Shown piece by piece: positions 27,683 to 36,421 of a DNA stretch of 64,000 bases (position 1 is its first letter; the number at the start of each line of letters is the position of its first letter). The notes under the pieces were generated by a model that was not told the DNA's origin, did no database searches, and saw only the letters and a list, made by a program, of their open reading frames with translations. This stretch comes from Hyphomicrobium sp. D-2 (GTDB lineage Bacteria > Pseudomonadota > Alphaproteobacteria > Rhizobiales > Hyphomicrobiaceae), in the NCBI RefSeq assembly GCF_029872155.1, contig NZ_JARXLA010000004.1, positions 62,001 through 126,000 of the forward strand, written 5' to 3'. A program made the position numbers and the translations under genes.

Positions 27683-28390
27683 TTGGATCGCATTCTTGGG
27701 GAACGGATGCCGCCAGTCTTATCTGGAAAACGCGCTGCACTGCGCGACCTGCCGCCATCGATTATTTTCAGTGACATTGATACGCAGCCCATACAGCGGG
27801 TGGCCGTCGATGCGCTACGTCCCACGCAGATGGCGGTCGGGATGCGTGCCGTTGAGGCCAAGCGCGAGAAGCTTGCACGCCTCACCAAGCGGCCACGGAA
27901 GCTGACGCATTATTTGCAGAGGCGAGCCATTCCCGCAGTGCTTGGCCCGGGCGAAGAACTCTACATCATCGATCATCATCACCTCAGTCTGGCGCTATTC
28001 CAGAGCGGCGTGCCTGATACCTTCGTGCGTGTGGTCGCGGATTTCTCCAATCGTCGGCGGCTGGCGTTTTTGCGCGCGATGCAGGCGCACGGCTGGTTGC
28101 GGTCGTGCGACGGTGAAGGGCGCACGATATCGCCCGTTCTGCTGCCCGCTACGGTGGGGCACTTGCAGGCAGATCATTATCGCGATCTTGCGTGGTCGGT
28201 GAGAGAGGCGGGCGGGTTCAGGAAATCGCCGATCCCGTTCAGCGAATTCGTTTGGGCGGATTTCTTCCGCGAACACATTCCGGCTGAGCTGGTCCAGCAG
28301 GATTTTCTCTCGGCGCACAGAACTGCCATGCGCATCGCACGGTCGCGCTCGGCTTCTCACTTGCCAGGCTGCAAGCGCGGCAAGTCCTGA
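27683..28390 (+). CDS. ParBc_2-family (putative ParB-like nuclease) protein
   Basis: The core of this 235-residue protein shows the features of the ParBc_2 family: LRPTQMAVGMRAVEAKREKL, an AVLGPGEELYIIDHHHLSLAL segment (key part: IDHHH) and the conserved FVWADFFR block. The family is named for similarity to the ParB N-terminal domain. Most members are uncharacterised, and it is not a chromosome-partitioning ParB because no helix-turn-helix domain or parS clamp is visible. It appears monocistronic. Its stop is about 100 bases from the convergent Crp/Fnr gene. Biochemical activity is unknown. Confidence 0.8.
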   Translation: MDRILGERMPPVLSGKRAALRDLPPSIIFSDIDTQPIQRVAVDALRPTQMAVGMRAVEAKREKLARLTKRPRKLTHYLQRRAIPAVLGPGEELYIIDHHHLSLALFQSGVPDTFVRVVADFSNRRRLAFLRAMQAHGWLRSCDGEGRTISPVLLPATVGHLQADHYRDLAWSVREAGGFRKSPIPFSEFVWADFFREHIPAELVQQDFLSAHRTAMRIARSRSASHLPGCKRGKS

Positions 28391-28495
28391 CCGACGAACG
28401 GCGACCGTTTCGAGTACCGGCCGCCGTTATTTGCTGTCAGATAATTTGTGCTGATTGAACGCTGTCGCGGATCGGATGGATTGGGCCGGGCCGCT

Positions 28496-29266
28496 TTAGC
28501 TGCCAGCTTGCTCGTCGCAGAACCGCTGCAGCAGGACAGGGTCGGTAATCACGATCTTGTCCCGGCGTGTGGTCTGGATGGCGCCACTCTGCTTGAGAGC
28601 CTTGATAGCGCGGCACACGGTTTCGATCGCAAGGCCGAGGTAGCTCGCCATGTCCGCCTGGGGCAATGCAACGCGTTCATGCGGAACCTTGTCGGTAATG
28701 CTCGGCAGCGACAGCACAAGCTTGGCTACGGAGGCCGTGGCCGACGTGCGCATGCGGGTGCGGCTCTCTTCCTGCAACTTCTCAAGCTTGCGGGTCAGAG
28801 CCCAGCCAATGCGCCTTTGCAACTGAGGTGAATTCTCGATGGCGCTGCGGCCGATGCTGGCGAGCGTCGATCGCGTCAAGGCTTCCGCCTTGCAGCCGTA
28901 GTGCGGCCCCGAAACCATGCCCAGCACGGCGCCCGGACCGGCAACCTCGATTACTTCTCTCTGCCCGGCAGCGCTAAGGCGCGTGACGACAACTGCGCCG
29001 GAGATGACCTGGAAGATGACGTCATTGACCTGGTCGGCATCAAAGATCGTCTGGCCTTTGGAATAGATCACGCTGGTGATCTTGTCCGCGTAGCTGTCCA
29101 GCCGTGGTGTGTCGGAGGGCACTGGAGAGGCCGTGCTCATCACTTCTCGTACGGGTGTGCTTGCTAGTTCCTGCGCTATGGGAGTTACACGCGCAGTATT
29201 CTCGGATCGCGACATATTTCGTCTCGCCACAAATCGTTCTGTCGGCGTTGGACAGAACGACGTCAT
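28496..29266 (-). CDS. Crp/Fnr-family regulator (FixK/FnrN-like DNA-binding helix)
   Basis: The protein (up to 256 residues; an ATG at 29215 gives 239) has a cyclic-nucleotide-type beta-barrel sensor and a C-terminal helix-turn-helix, LPQADMASYLGLAIETVCRAIK. The E..xxR spacing of the recognition helix (ETVCR against ETISR of FNR) suggests binding to TTGAT-N4-ATCAA-like boxes. The N-terminal cysteine cluster of FNR is missing, so it does not sense oxygen directly. This matches FixK-type relays. The cbb3 oxidase genes, a classic FixK target, start 1.15 kb away, divergently, but I found no clear box in front of ccoN. Confidence 0.85.
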   Translation of the reverse strand: MTSFCPTPTERFVARRNMSRSENTARVTPIAQELASTPVREVMSTASPVPSDTPRLDSYADKITSVIYSKGQTIFDADQVNDVIFQVISGAVVVTRLSAAGQREVIEVAGPGAVLGMVSGPHYGCKAEALTRSTLASIGRSAIENSPQLQRRIGWALTRKLEKLQEESRTRMRTSATASVAKLVLSLPSITDKVPHERVALPQADMASYLGLAIETVCRAIKALKQSGAIQTTRRDKIVITDPVLLQRFCDEQAGS

Positions 29267-29285
29267 TGAATGGAACGTAGGTTGG

Positions 29286-29690
29286 TCAGGCGAGATCGGT
29301 CGGTGGCGCGCGCGGCTGCGCGATTACTTCAAAGCGATGTGCCGCTCCGGTGTGAATTGAAGTCGAGTTTTGCGCGTAGCGTGTCGCAATTGGCGGAGCG
29401 ACGTTCGCAATTGCAGACAAGGCTGCCGGTGTCGACAGCAGCAGGAATGCGTCACACAACGTACGTTGCGTCGAATGGAGAGACGCAAGCGATGCGCGCG
29501 GTGGTGTGTTGTCGTCGTTATCACTGCGCGTGCAGATCGAAGGCAGTGCGCCATCCGGCAGCGCATAGGCCGCAAGATCCGGACCCGTAGGGCGCGAAGG
29601 GCGATGCGCAAGCGGCACGGCCAACAGCGCCAGCCCGTAGAGGGCGGCGAGCAGTAATCTGGCGCTGTATGAACGTCGAGGATTCCACAT
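29286..29690 (-). CDS. DUF2946-like small exported protein
   Basis: The 134-residue product begins with a membrane or signal helix (RLLLAALYGLALLAVPLA). This is followed by AAYALPDGALPSICTRSD and a second cysteine in TLCDAFLLLSTP, a layout typical of small alphaproteobacterial DUF2946-type proteins often seen near copper or respiratory genes. The last 40 residues are less convincing and overlap the upstream region of the Crp/Fnr gene. It lies between that regulator and the cbb3 cluster. The assignment rests on a remembered pattern and should be taken as tentative. Confidence 0.5.
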   Translation of the reverse strand: MWNPRRSYSARLLLAALYGLALLAVPLAHRPSRPTGPDLAAYALPDGALPSICTRSDNDDNTPPRASLASLHSTQRTLCDAFLLLSTPAALSAIANVAPPIATRYAQNSTSIHTGAAHRFEVIAQPRAPPTDLA

Positions 29691-30418
29691 GGTGCAGCAT
29701 CGTATGCAGGACCATTTGAAAGCGTCAATTTATCCCTCGGAAAACAACCAGTAAGTCGCAGTTGCCGTAAGGCAGAATGTCGCGATCGGGTTGACCGCGA
29801 TCACTCCCGTGGATGCTCTTTGTTTGAGTTAAAAGGTGTGCAGTGAATTTTCGTCGACTGAAGTCAATTTGGCTGCGACGTAAGTGTTCGTTGACCCCCG
29901 GGGGGTGCCATAGGCCACTAAGGTCCATGCTGAGAGAGATTGACGCATTGGTCCTGGTGGAAACAAGCGCCGTATGCAGGCGCTTCCTGTCTCCACTCGA
30001 TCCGAGGCCTGATCTCTCTCGCGACATAACGTCGGTACGGCTTGCCTGGGGAAGCAACCTTCGTGCAGATGTCCGGCGCTTCAGGAACGAACCTGGGCGC
30101 AGGAATCCGTCGGGAAGCAAACCCGGTTACGGCCCAAACAAAATAAGGGAAGCCGGCGCATGCCTGTCATGCGCTGTTGGATCGGTTCGTTGCCGGCGCT
30201 GCACGGTTGCTAACCAAATTCCGCTTCCAGCAGAGGAAACGCTAACGCGCGGTAGCAGACGACACGCTTGATGTGGTGCGAATGCGCGCTGCGCCAAGTG
30301 TGGGCCGAGCGTAGCCACACAGAAATGAGAACGAGCTGTCATGTGCGCCAGGGGTGCCGGACGGCTTATCGGCGGGATCAGGTGCGTCAGCACGCTCTAA
30401 TGGAATTTTGTTATCGCG
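29691..30418. other. Long gene-poor leader upstream of ccoN
   Basis: About 730 bases precede ccoN with no convincing protein gene; overlapping frames on both strands look like chance. I searched by eye for an anaerobox (TTGAT-N4-ATCAA) and for cobalamin or copper riboswitch signatures and found none that hold. The cco promoter must lie here. Confidence 0.4.
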
Positions 30419-31906
30419 ATGGCCATAGCAGCAGCAACAACACCATTATCGGACGTTCACGACAGAACCACTTCGGTTCCCGAATATAACGAAAGCGTCA
30501 TACGCGCATTCACCGTGGCGACGGTCCTCTGGGCCGTCTTCGGTCTTTCGGCCGGCGTGTGGGTCGCGCTGCTTCTGGCGTTTCCTCAGCTCAACGTCGG
30601 CGAATTCTTCACGTTCGGTCGCCTGCGTCCGGTGCACACTTCGGGTGTGATCCTGGGCTTTGGTGGCAACGCGCTGCTGGCGACATCGCTATACGTCGTG
30701 CAACGCACCTGTCAGGCTCGACTGTGGGGTGGGCGGAATCTCGCCAGCCTGCTGTTCTGGAGCTACCAGATTGTGATGGTGGCCGCCGTCATCAGCTATC
30801 CGCTCGGCCTGACGCAGTCGCAGGAATATGCGGAGCCGGAATGGTTCCTGGACATCCTGATCACGCTGGTCTGGCTGCTGTATCTCGCCATCTTCGTCGG
30901 CACGCTGGTCAATCGTCGCGAACCGCATATCTACGTCGCGAACTGGTTCTTCCTGGCCTTCATCATCACCGTTGCCGTGCTGCACATCGTCAACAACATG
31001 GCGATGCCGATCTCGTGGACGTCAACGAAGAGCTATTCGTTTTACTCCGGCGTTCAGAGCGCCATGATCCAGTGGTGGTACGGGCACAACATGGTGGGCT
31101 TCTGGCTTACCGCCGGCTTCATCGGCATGATGTACTACTTTGTGCCGAAGCAGGCTGAGCGTCCGATCTACTCCTACCGTCTGTCGATCGTGCACTTCTG
31201 GGCGCTGGTGTTCCTGTATATCTGGGTCGGTCCGCACCATCTTCACTTCACGGCGCTGCCTGACTGGACTCAGACCCTTGGCGCCGCTTTCTCGATCATG
31301 CTTTGGATCCCGTCTTGGGGCGGCATGATTAACGGCATCATGACGCTTTCGGGCGCCTGGCATAAGCTGCGCACCGATCCGATCATTCGCTTCCTCGTCG
31401 TGGCTGTTGCCTTCTACGGCATGTCGACGTTCGAAGGTCCGCTAATGGCGCTGAAGCCTGTGAACGCGCTTTCGCACTACACGGACTGGACCGTTGGCCA
31501 CGTGCATTCCGGTGCATTGGGATGGTGCGCGTTGATGGCGTTCGGATCGCTGTATCACCTCGCAGGCAAGCTTTGGAACCGTCCGCTGTGGTCAATGAAG
31601 CTGGTCGAGGTTCACTTCTGGCTCGCTGCTATCGGCATCGTTCTCTACATCACCGCGATGTGGGTCTCGGGTATTACCCAGGGCCTGATGTGGAAGGCTT
31701 ATGACGACTACGGCTTCCTTATGTACTCGTTCACCGACAGCGTCGCGATGCTGCATCCCTACTATGTCGTCCGTGCACTTGGCGGAATCTTCTTCCTCGC
31801 CGGCGCCATCCTGTTCGCGATCAACATCTTCATGACGATCTACGGGGCGCATGAGCAAAAGTCCGCTGACAAGCGACTTTCTGCTCGCCCGGCCCCTGCG
31901 GAGTAA
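30419..31906 (+). CDS. ccoN: cbb3-type cytochrome c oxidase subunit I
   Basis: CcoN is the catalytic subunit with heme b and the heme b3-CuB centre. The 495-residue protein has twelve membrane helices. Histidine ligands are visible in [17 protein letters not shown], in [12 protein letters not shown], in the HHLHFT pair and in [12 protein letters not shown]. It reduces O2 to water with high affinity and pumps protons in the inner membrane. It is the first gene of a compact ccoNOQPGHS cluster ended by a strong terminator at 36268. The upstream ribosome site is poor (GGAATT), so the exact start is slightly uncertain. Confidence 0.97.
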   Translation: MAIAAATTPLSDVHDRTTSVPEYNESVIRAFTVATVLWAVFGLSAGVWVALLLAFPQLNVGEFFTFGRLRPVHTSGVILGFGGNALLATSLYVVQRTCQARLWGGRNLASLLFWSYQIVMVAAVISYPLGLTQSQEYAEPEWFLDILITLVWLLYLAIFVGTLVNRREPHIYVANWFFLAFIITVAVLHIVNNMAMPISWTSTKSYSFYSGVQSAMIQWWYGHNMVGFWLTAGFIGMMYYFVPKQAERPIYSYRLSIVHFWALVFLYIWVGPHHLHFTALPDWTQTLGAAFSIMLWIPSWGGMINGIMTLSGAWHKLRTDPIIRFLVVAVAFYGMSTFEGPLMALKPVNALSHYTDWTVGHVHSGALGWCALMAFGSLYHLAGKLWNRPLWSMKLVEVHFWLAAIGIVLYITAMWVSGITQGLMWKAYDDYGFLMYSFTDSVAMLHPYYVVRALGGIFFLAGAILFAINIFMTIYGAHEQKSADKRLSARPAPAE

Positions 31907-31913
31907 GCCGATT

Positions 31914-32639
31914 ATGAATCACGCACTCATTGAAAAATCGGTCGCTCTGCTGTTCATGCTGACGTTCATCGTCATCTCGATCGGCGGCCTTGTACAGATC
32001 GTGCCGCTGTTCAAGATCGCAACAACCGTTCCGCCGGTTGAAGGCATGCGTCCCTACACGCCGCTTGAGCAGCTGGGACGTAACATCTACACGCGCGAAG
32101 GCTGCTACACGTGTCACAGCCAGATGATCCGTCCGTTCCGCGATGAAGTGGAGCGCTACGGCCATTATTCGATCCCGGCTGAGAGCATGTACGATCACCC
32201 GTTCCTCTGGGGATCGAAGCGCACCGGTCCGGATCTGGCGCGCGTCGGCGGCAAGTATTCGAATGCTTGGCAGCTGGCGCATCTCGTCAATCCGCAGAGC
32301 GTGGTGCCGGTATCGATCATGCCGTCATACGCGTTCCTCAAGAATAAGCCGCTGCAGTACGATGACATCGATCTGCATCTCAATGCGCTGCGCTCGGTTG
32401 GTGTGCCCTACAGCGACGAGATGCTCGAAAAGGCTCGCGCCGACATTGAGGCGCAGGCAACTGGGCAGGGTGATACTGACGATTTGCTGAAGCGCTATCC
32501 CAAGGCGCGGCTGGGCGACTTCGACGCCAATCCATCTGAGATTACCGAGATGGATGCATTGATTGCGTACCTGCAGATCCTCGGTGCACTCGTCGACTTT
32601 TCCGAACCCGGTGCAGCCAACGCAACCCCGGCGAAATGA
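31914..32639 (+). CDS. ccoO: cbb3 oxidase mono-heme cytochrome c subunit II
   Basis: CcoO has an N-terminal membrane anchor and one periplasmic heme c (GCYTCHSQMIRPF) with the axial methionine around PVSIMPSYAFL. The ATG at 31914, with GGAG upstream, gives 241 residues starting MNHALIEKSVAL. A longer open frame overlapping ccoN is not needed. It passes electrons from CcoP to CcoN. The stop overlaps the first possible start of ccoQ, showing tight coupling in the operon. Confidence 0.97.
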   Translation: MNHALIEKSVALLFMLTFIVISIGGLVQIVPLFKIATTVPPVEGMRPYTPLEQLGRNIYTREGCYTCHSQMIRPFRDEVERYGHYSIPAESMYDHPFLWGSKRTGPDLARVGGKYSNAWQLAHLVNPQSVVPVSIMPSYAFLKNKPLQYDDIDLHLNALRSVGVPYSDEMLEKARADIEAQATGQGDTDDLLKRYPKARLGDFDANPSEITEMDALIAYLQILGALVDFSEPGAANATPAK

Positions 32640-32821
32640 GACCGCTTATGAGCAACCAATTTTATGCACTGCTTGAGGCATGGTGGCCGGTTTTCGGACT
32701 CGTGCCGTTTCTAGCAATCGTTCTTTACGTCATGCGTCCGGGCGCCAAGGCCAAGGCCGAATACAAGCACGACGCTGAAATTCCGTTTGAGGACGGGAAG
32801 GACGATCGCAATGGCAAGTGA
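32636..32821 (+). CDS. ccoQ: cbb3 oxidase small subunit CcoQ
   Basis: A 57-61-residue protein with one transmembrane helix (WWPVFGLVPFLAIVLYVM) and a charged cytoplasmic tail, the standard CcoQ form that stabilises the cbb3 complex. It may start at 32636 (overlapping the ccoO stop) or at the ATG at 32648 (MSNQFYALLEAW), which matches the usual N-terminus better. The stop overlaps the start of ccoP. Confidence 0.92.
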   Translation: MRPLMSNQFYALLEAWWPVFGLVPFLAIVLYVMRPGAKAKAEYKHDAEIPFEDGKDDRNGK

Positions 32822-33686
32822 GCGTCGCTACGATCCCGTAACCGGCCAGTATACGACCGGCCATCAGTGGGACGGGATTGAAGAACTGAGCACCCCGCTG
32901 CCGCGCTGGTGGGTGATCTCGCTGGTGGTGTGTTTCATCATCGCTATCATCTACGCGTTCCTGTATCCCGCGTGGCCGACGACGAAGACCTACTACACGG
33001 GTCTTCTCGGCTGGACGAGCCACAGCGAACTGGCGGAATATCAGACCGAAGCGCGCGCGGGACAGGCGCATTGGCGCGAACAGATTGCCGCCAATACGGT
33101 GGGCGATATCGCTGCTTCCGATGATCTGCGGACTTTCGCGGTTGCTGGCGGTAAGGCGCTCTTCAATGAGAACTGCGCGGGCTGTCATGGCATCGGGGCC
33201 GGCGGTCAGCAGGGGCAATTCCCGTCGCTGATCGATGACGACTGGCTGTGGGGTGGTACGCTGGATGACATCTACCAGACGGTGACACACGGCATCCGCA
33301 ACACCGATGAGTCTAGCCGCCAATCGGAAATGCCTTCGTTCAAGGACATGATGAGCGAAGAGGAAATCGCTGCCACCGCAAAGTTCGTGCTGGCGATGTC
33401 CGATACGTCCGTTTCGGCCGAAACACGCAACGCAATGCCCGGCGCTGAGCTTTACACTAACAATTGTGCCGGCTGCCACGGCGCTGAGGGTGAAGGCATG
33501 CGCATGATGGGTGTGCCGGCTCTCGCAGATCAGATCTGGCTGTATGGCGAAACGGAAGAAGCCATTCGCAATCAGATCGTGCGGCCCAAGATGGGCAGCA
33601 TGCCGGCGTGGGGCGGTCGACTGGGCGATGATGCAGTCAAGATGCTGTCCGTTTACGTTCATTCGCTCGGCGGCGGAGAGAAGTGA
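32811..33686 (+). CDS. ccoP: cbb3 oxidase di-heme cytochrome c subunit III
   Basis: CcoP takes electrons from soluble cytochromes c and passes them to CcoO. The 291-residue chain has one membrane helix (about 35-55) and two cytochrome c domains, each with a CAGCH heme motif (NENCAGCHGIG and NNCAGCHGAEG). The ATG at 32811 overlaps the ccoQ stop and has GGGAAGGACG upstream. A single N-terminal helix rather than two is the shorter CcoP architecture. The stop overlaps ccoG. Confidence 0.97.
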   Translation: MASERRYDPVTGQYTTGHQWDGIEELSTPLPRWWVISLVVCFIIAIIYAFLYPAWPTTKTYYTGLLGWTSHSELAEYQTEARAGQAHWREQIAANTVGDIAASDDLRTFAVAGGKALFNENCAGCHGIGAGGQQGQFPSLIDDDWLWGGTLDDIYQTVTHGIRNTDESSRQSEMPSFKDMMSEEEIAATAKFVLAMSDTSVSAETRNAMPGAELYTNNCAGCHGAEGEGMRMMGVPALADQIWLYGETEEAIRNQIVRPKMGSMPAWGGRLGDDAVKMLSVYVHSLGGGEK

Positions 33687-35164
33687 TGCATACCCATGCA
33701 TCCACAGCACTGGGGCATGCCTCCGCGCAAAGAGCGCCGCGCACAGGCACGCCTCATGCCGCAACCGGAAGGTTTCGGCAGGTCAAGACCGCGCTTACGG
33801 TGTTTTTGCTGGGTCTTTACTACATTGTGCCGTGGGTGCGCTGGACGCGGGGCGGTGAAAGCTCGCAGGCCGTCATGTTCGACGCTTCGGCGCAACGCTT
33901 CTATTTCTTTGGCCTGGAGTTCTGGCCGCATGATCTGCCGCTGCTGCTCGGTCTTTTGATCTTTTCCGCAGCGGCGCTTTTTTTTGTGACATCGCTTTTC
34001 GGTCGCGTGTGGTGCGGCTTTGCCTGTCCGCAAACGGTATGGACTGATCTCTTTTTTGCGATCGATCGCCGCGTAGATCGCATGCTCGGCCGCGATCATC
34101 CGCTCGGCCAATGGGCGAAGACAGGCGTTCACGTCGTTGTTGCCATCTTCACTGGCTTCACGTTCGCTGGATTTTTCACCAACATTGTCGAGCTTGGGCC
34201 GCAGTTCATTTCGGGCCAAGCTTCGATCGTAGCTTACGTCACGGTCGGTGTGCTCACGTTCACGACTTACACGCTGGCCGCACATGCGCGCGAAAACGTT
34301 TGTCTGCACATGTGCCCGTGGCCGCGTTTCCAGGCGGCGCTGCTGGACCCTGAAAGTCTGGTCGTCACCTATCAGAACTGGCGCGGAGAACCGCGCGCGC
34401 GTGCACGCGTGCCGCTGCGGCCGGAAATCGCTACACTTGATAGCAGCGCCTATATCATGCCGCGCGTGGCGACCGCGTCAGTGGCGGGCAGCAGTGCTGC
34501 AACCACCTATCGCGGAGACTGCATCGACTGCGGCAAGTGCGTGAGCAGTTGCCCGACACGGATCGATATTCGCGAAGGCTTGCAGCTCGGCTGCATCGGC
34601 TGCGGCCTTTGCATCGACGCGTGCAACACGGTGATGGAGCGTATCGGCCGCCCGCACGGCCTCATCAACATGGCGCCGGAGTTGTCTTCGGTTGGTGGGT
34701 GTGCAGGAAAATCCGGTCGGATCCGGCTTTTCCGGGCCAAGCCGATGTTCTTCGCATCCATAATGATGGTTACGGGTTCGGCGATGGCCTGGGCATTGGC
34801 GACGCGCAGTGATGTAAACGCCGCTGTTGAGCATCAGCGCCAGCCGCCGTTCGTGAAACTTTCCGATGGCAGCATCCGCAACGATTACACGCTGCGCTTC
34901 AGCCGCTTGGGTGTTCATGATTCCAACGTTGAAATACGAGTCGAAGGGCTCGACGGCGCAGCGATCCGTCTGAGCAACAGCGCACAGGCTTCGTTTACTC
35001 AGGGCGCCCGCCGTTCGTTCAGCGATCGGGTGATGGTGACGGTTCCGAAGGGCAGTGTCCCCAAGGTGCGCGTGCCGATTGCCTTTGTGATCACTGACCG
35101 CGAAACCCGTGCGCCTGTTGCGCGGCTGGAAACTTACTTCTGGGGACCGGGAGGCGTGCGATGA
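33686..35164 (+). CDS. ccoG: cbb3 oxidase assembly ferredoxin CcoG (FixG)
   Basis: CcoG is a membrane-bound polyferredoxin that reduces Cu(II) to Cu(I) for CuB assembly. The 492-residue protein has membrane helices at both ends of a first segment, the CGFACPQTVW and ENVCLHMCPW cysteine motifs, and two 4Fe-4S signatures (CIDCGKCVSSCP and CIGCGLCIDAC). A C-terminal helix and a periplasmic Ig-like domain follow. The ATG at 33686 follows GGAGAG and overlaps the ccoP stop; a GTG one codon earlier is possible. Confidence 0.96.
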   Translation: MHTHASTALGHASAQRAPRTGTPHAATGRFRQVKTALTVFLLGLYYIVPWVRWTRGGESSQAVMFDASAQRFYFFGLEFWPHDLPLLLGLLIFSAAALFFVTSLFGRVWCGFACPQTVWTDLFFAIDRRVDRMLGRDHPLGQWAKTGVHVVVAIFTGFTFAGFFTNIVELGPQFISGQASIVAYVTVGVLTFTTYTLAAHARENVCLHMCPWPRFQAALLDPESLVVTYQNWRGEPRARARVPLRPEIATLDSSAYIMPRVATASVAGSSAATTYRGDCIDCGKCVSSCPTRIDIREGLQLGCIGCGLCIDACNTVMERIGRPHGLINMAPELSSVGGCAGKSGRIRLFRAKPMFFASIMMVTGSAMAWALATRSDVNAAVEHQRQPPFVKLSDGSIRNDYTLRFSRLGVHDSNVEIRVEGLDGAAIRLSNSAQASFTQGARRSFSDRVMVTVPKGSVPKVRVPIAFVITDRETRAPVARLETYFWGPGGVR

Positions 35165-35691
35165 TCAATTACCTTCGGGGGCTGTTCCGCAACGACCGCT
35201 GGATACCGGCTTCGTTTGTGCTGTTCTTTATCTTCCTGACGGGCGTTGAGGCGGTGCTCATCACGCTAGCGGTCGGCAGCTTCACCGGGCTTTCCGATCC
35301 AGACCCCTACCAACGTGGGCTCACCTATAATGATACGCTCAAGGAGCGTAAGAAGGATCGCGAGCTGGGCTGGCGCATCAGCGTCGATTTCGATCGCAAC
35401 GGTGATCTCGACGGAGAGGTTACTGTGGTCGCCTATGATCGTGACGGCACGCCGCTGACCACGGCGACCGTTACCGGTACGATTGGAAGGCCGGCAGGTG
35501 GTCACGAGCCAGTGGCTATTCCGTTCGGTCCGCTCATAAGCGGTAAAGCAACCGCGAGAGTTTCGGTGCCGACGCCGGGGCGTTGGTTCCTGTACATCCG
35601 CATCGAAGACGGTGACACCAAAATCGAGCGTCGCCGGGAAATCTTCATCGAGAACGCATTGACGCAAAATCAGTTAGGGAGGGCGTTATGA
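35161..35691 (+). CDS. ccoH: cbb3 oxidase assembly protein CcoH (FixH)
   Basis: A 176-residue protein with one N-terminal transmembrane helix (about 15-40) and a periplasmic beta-rich domain with the YNDTLKERKKDRELGW segment typical of FixH. CcoH helps bring CcoP to the CcoNO core. The start overlaps the ccoG stop (ATGA) and the stop overlaps ccoS (ATGA), leaving no room for ccoI, which in most clusters lies between these two genes. Confidence 0.94.
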   Translation: MINYLRGLFRNDRWIPASFVLFFIFLTGVEAVLITLAVGSFTGLSDPDPYQRGLTYNDTLKERKKDRELGWRISVDFDRNGDLDGEVTVVAYDRDGTPLTTATVTGTIGRPAGGHEPVAIPFGPLISGKATARVSVPTPGRWFLYIRIEDGDTKIERRREIFIENALTQNQLGRAL

Positions 35692-35858
35692 GTAGTCTGC
35701 TGCTTCTCATCCCCATCGCTCTGGCATTGGGTGCGCTTTATCTGATTGCGTTTCTGTGGAGTTTGCGCGCCGGGCAGTACGACGATCTTGAAGGCGCTGC
35801 AGCCCGCATCCTATTCGAAGACGAGCCAATGGAGCGTGACGACCGTGACCGTGACTAG
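35688..35858 (+). CDS. ccoS: cbb3 oxidase maturation protein CcoS
   Basis: A 56-residue gene missed by length filters: ATG at 35688 overlapping the ccoH stop, TAG at 35856-35858. One N-terminal helix (LLLLIPIALALGALYLIAF) is followed by SLRAGQYDDLEGAAARILF, the family signature; the acidic tail ends in RDDRDRD. CcoS is required for insertion of heme b3/CuB into cbb3 oxidase. Its close link to ccoH confirms that ccoI is absent here. Confidence 0.93.
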   Translation: MSSLLLLIPIALALGALYLIAFLWSLRAGQYDDLEGAAARILFEDEPMERDDRDRD

Positions 35859-36225
35859 CTATTCGACAGTGTTTCCGAAGGATACGCCGGAGCGTAAACG
35901 CGCGCGGGCAATTCTGGCGGTATTCAACTCGACTATGGCGCTCTTCATCGGTGCGATGACGGTTGGTTGGCCGGTCGGATTGGCAGTGGCCGTCGTGCTG
36001 GCTGTGCTGCCGTATGCGCCGCTGCTGCTGCGCGTCGTTCCGGAGCTGGTCGCGGAAAACAAGCTTTCTTCTGCGCTCGCCGCATTTCTTGCAGGCGCCG
36101 TAGTGGGCACGGTGATTTGGGGCTTTTCGGTCGCGTTCTATATCGCGCTGGCATTGGTGCCGGTAATGCTGATGACCATCCTCTACGCTGCGGTTTCGAA
36201 TCCGCAGATTTCTAGCGTCGATTAG
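35836..36225 (+). CDS. Uncharacterised membrane protein at the end of the cco operon
   Basis: This gene overlaps the end of ccoS and continues to 36225. Possible GTG starts at 35836, 35845 and 35851 all follow the GGAG at 35831, and the spacing favours 35845. The 120-130-residue product has a charged N-terminus (FPKDTPERKRAR) and then about four hydrophobic helices. I do not recognise a family. Overlap with ccoS and a shared terminator at 36268 place it in the cbb3 operon, so a role in oxidase assembly or copper/heme supply is plausible but unproven. Confidence 0.65.
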   Translation: MTTVTVTSYSTVFPKDTPERKRARAILAVFNSTMALFIGAMTVGWPVGLAVAVVLAVLPYAPLLLRVVPELVAENKLSSALAAFLAGAVVGTVIWGFSVAFYIALALVPVMLMTILYAAVSNPQISSVD

Positions 36226-36267
36226 AAACGTTATATCTGACGCCGATATATCTGCAGAACTGTCATG

Positions 36268-36297
36268 AGAAAGGGGAGCATCGCGCTCCCTTTTTTT
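36268..36297 (+). terminator. Intrinsic terminator of the cco operon
   Basis: GGGAGC, a 5-base loop and GCTCCC followed by seven T residues; the preceding AAAG lengthens the stem by pairing with the T-run. It lies 40-70 bases past the last gene and is the clearest rho-independent terminator in the window. Confidence 0.93.
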
Positions 36298-36421
36298 GTG
36301 CGCGGACTGCCCCACATGGTGAGTGCGCGCCGCAGTTGTCCAGTTTTGGCGTTGCGTGGAACATGCCAGCGCCAGCGCGCGTTTTATCGTGGGCCGGGGC
36401 TTTCGGAGAAGGAAGCTAGCG

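Noticed and set aside
29025-29043. Possible FNR box TTGACC...GGCATCAA inside the Crp/Fnr gene
   Set aside because: Half-sites are nine bases apart instead of four and lie within coding sequence.
29725-30120. Minus-strand frame of 131 codons upstream of ccoN
   Set aside because: Arg/Ser-rich without hydrophobic core, no ribosome site, competing frames on the other strand look equally random.
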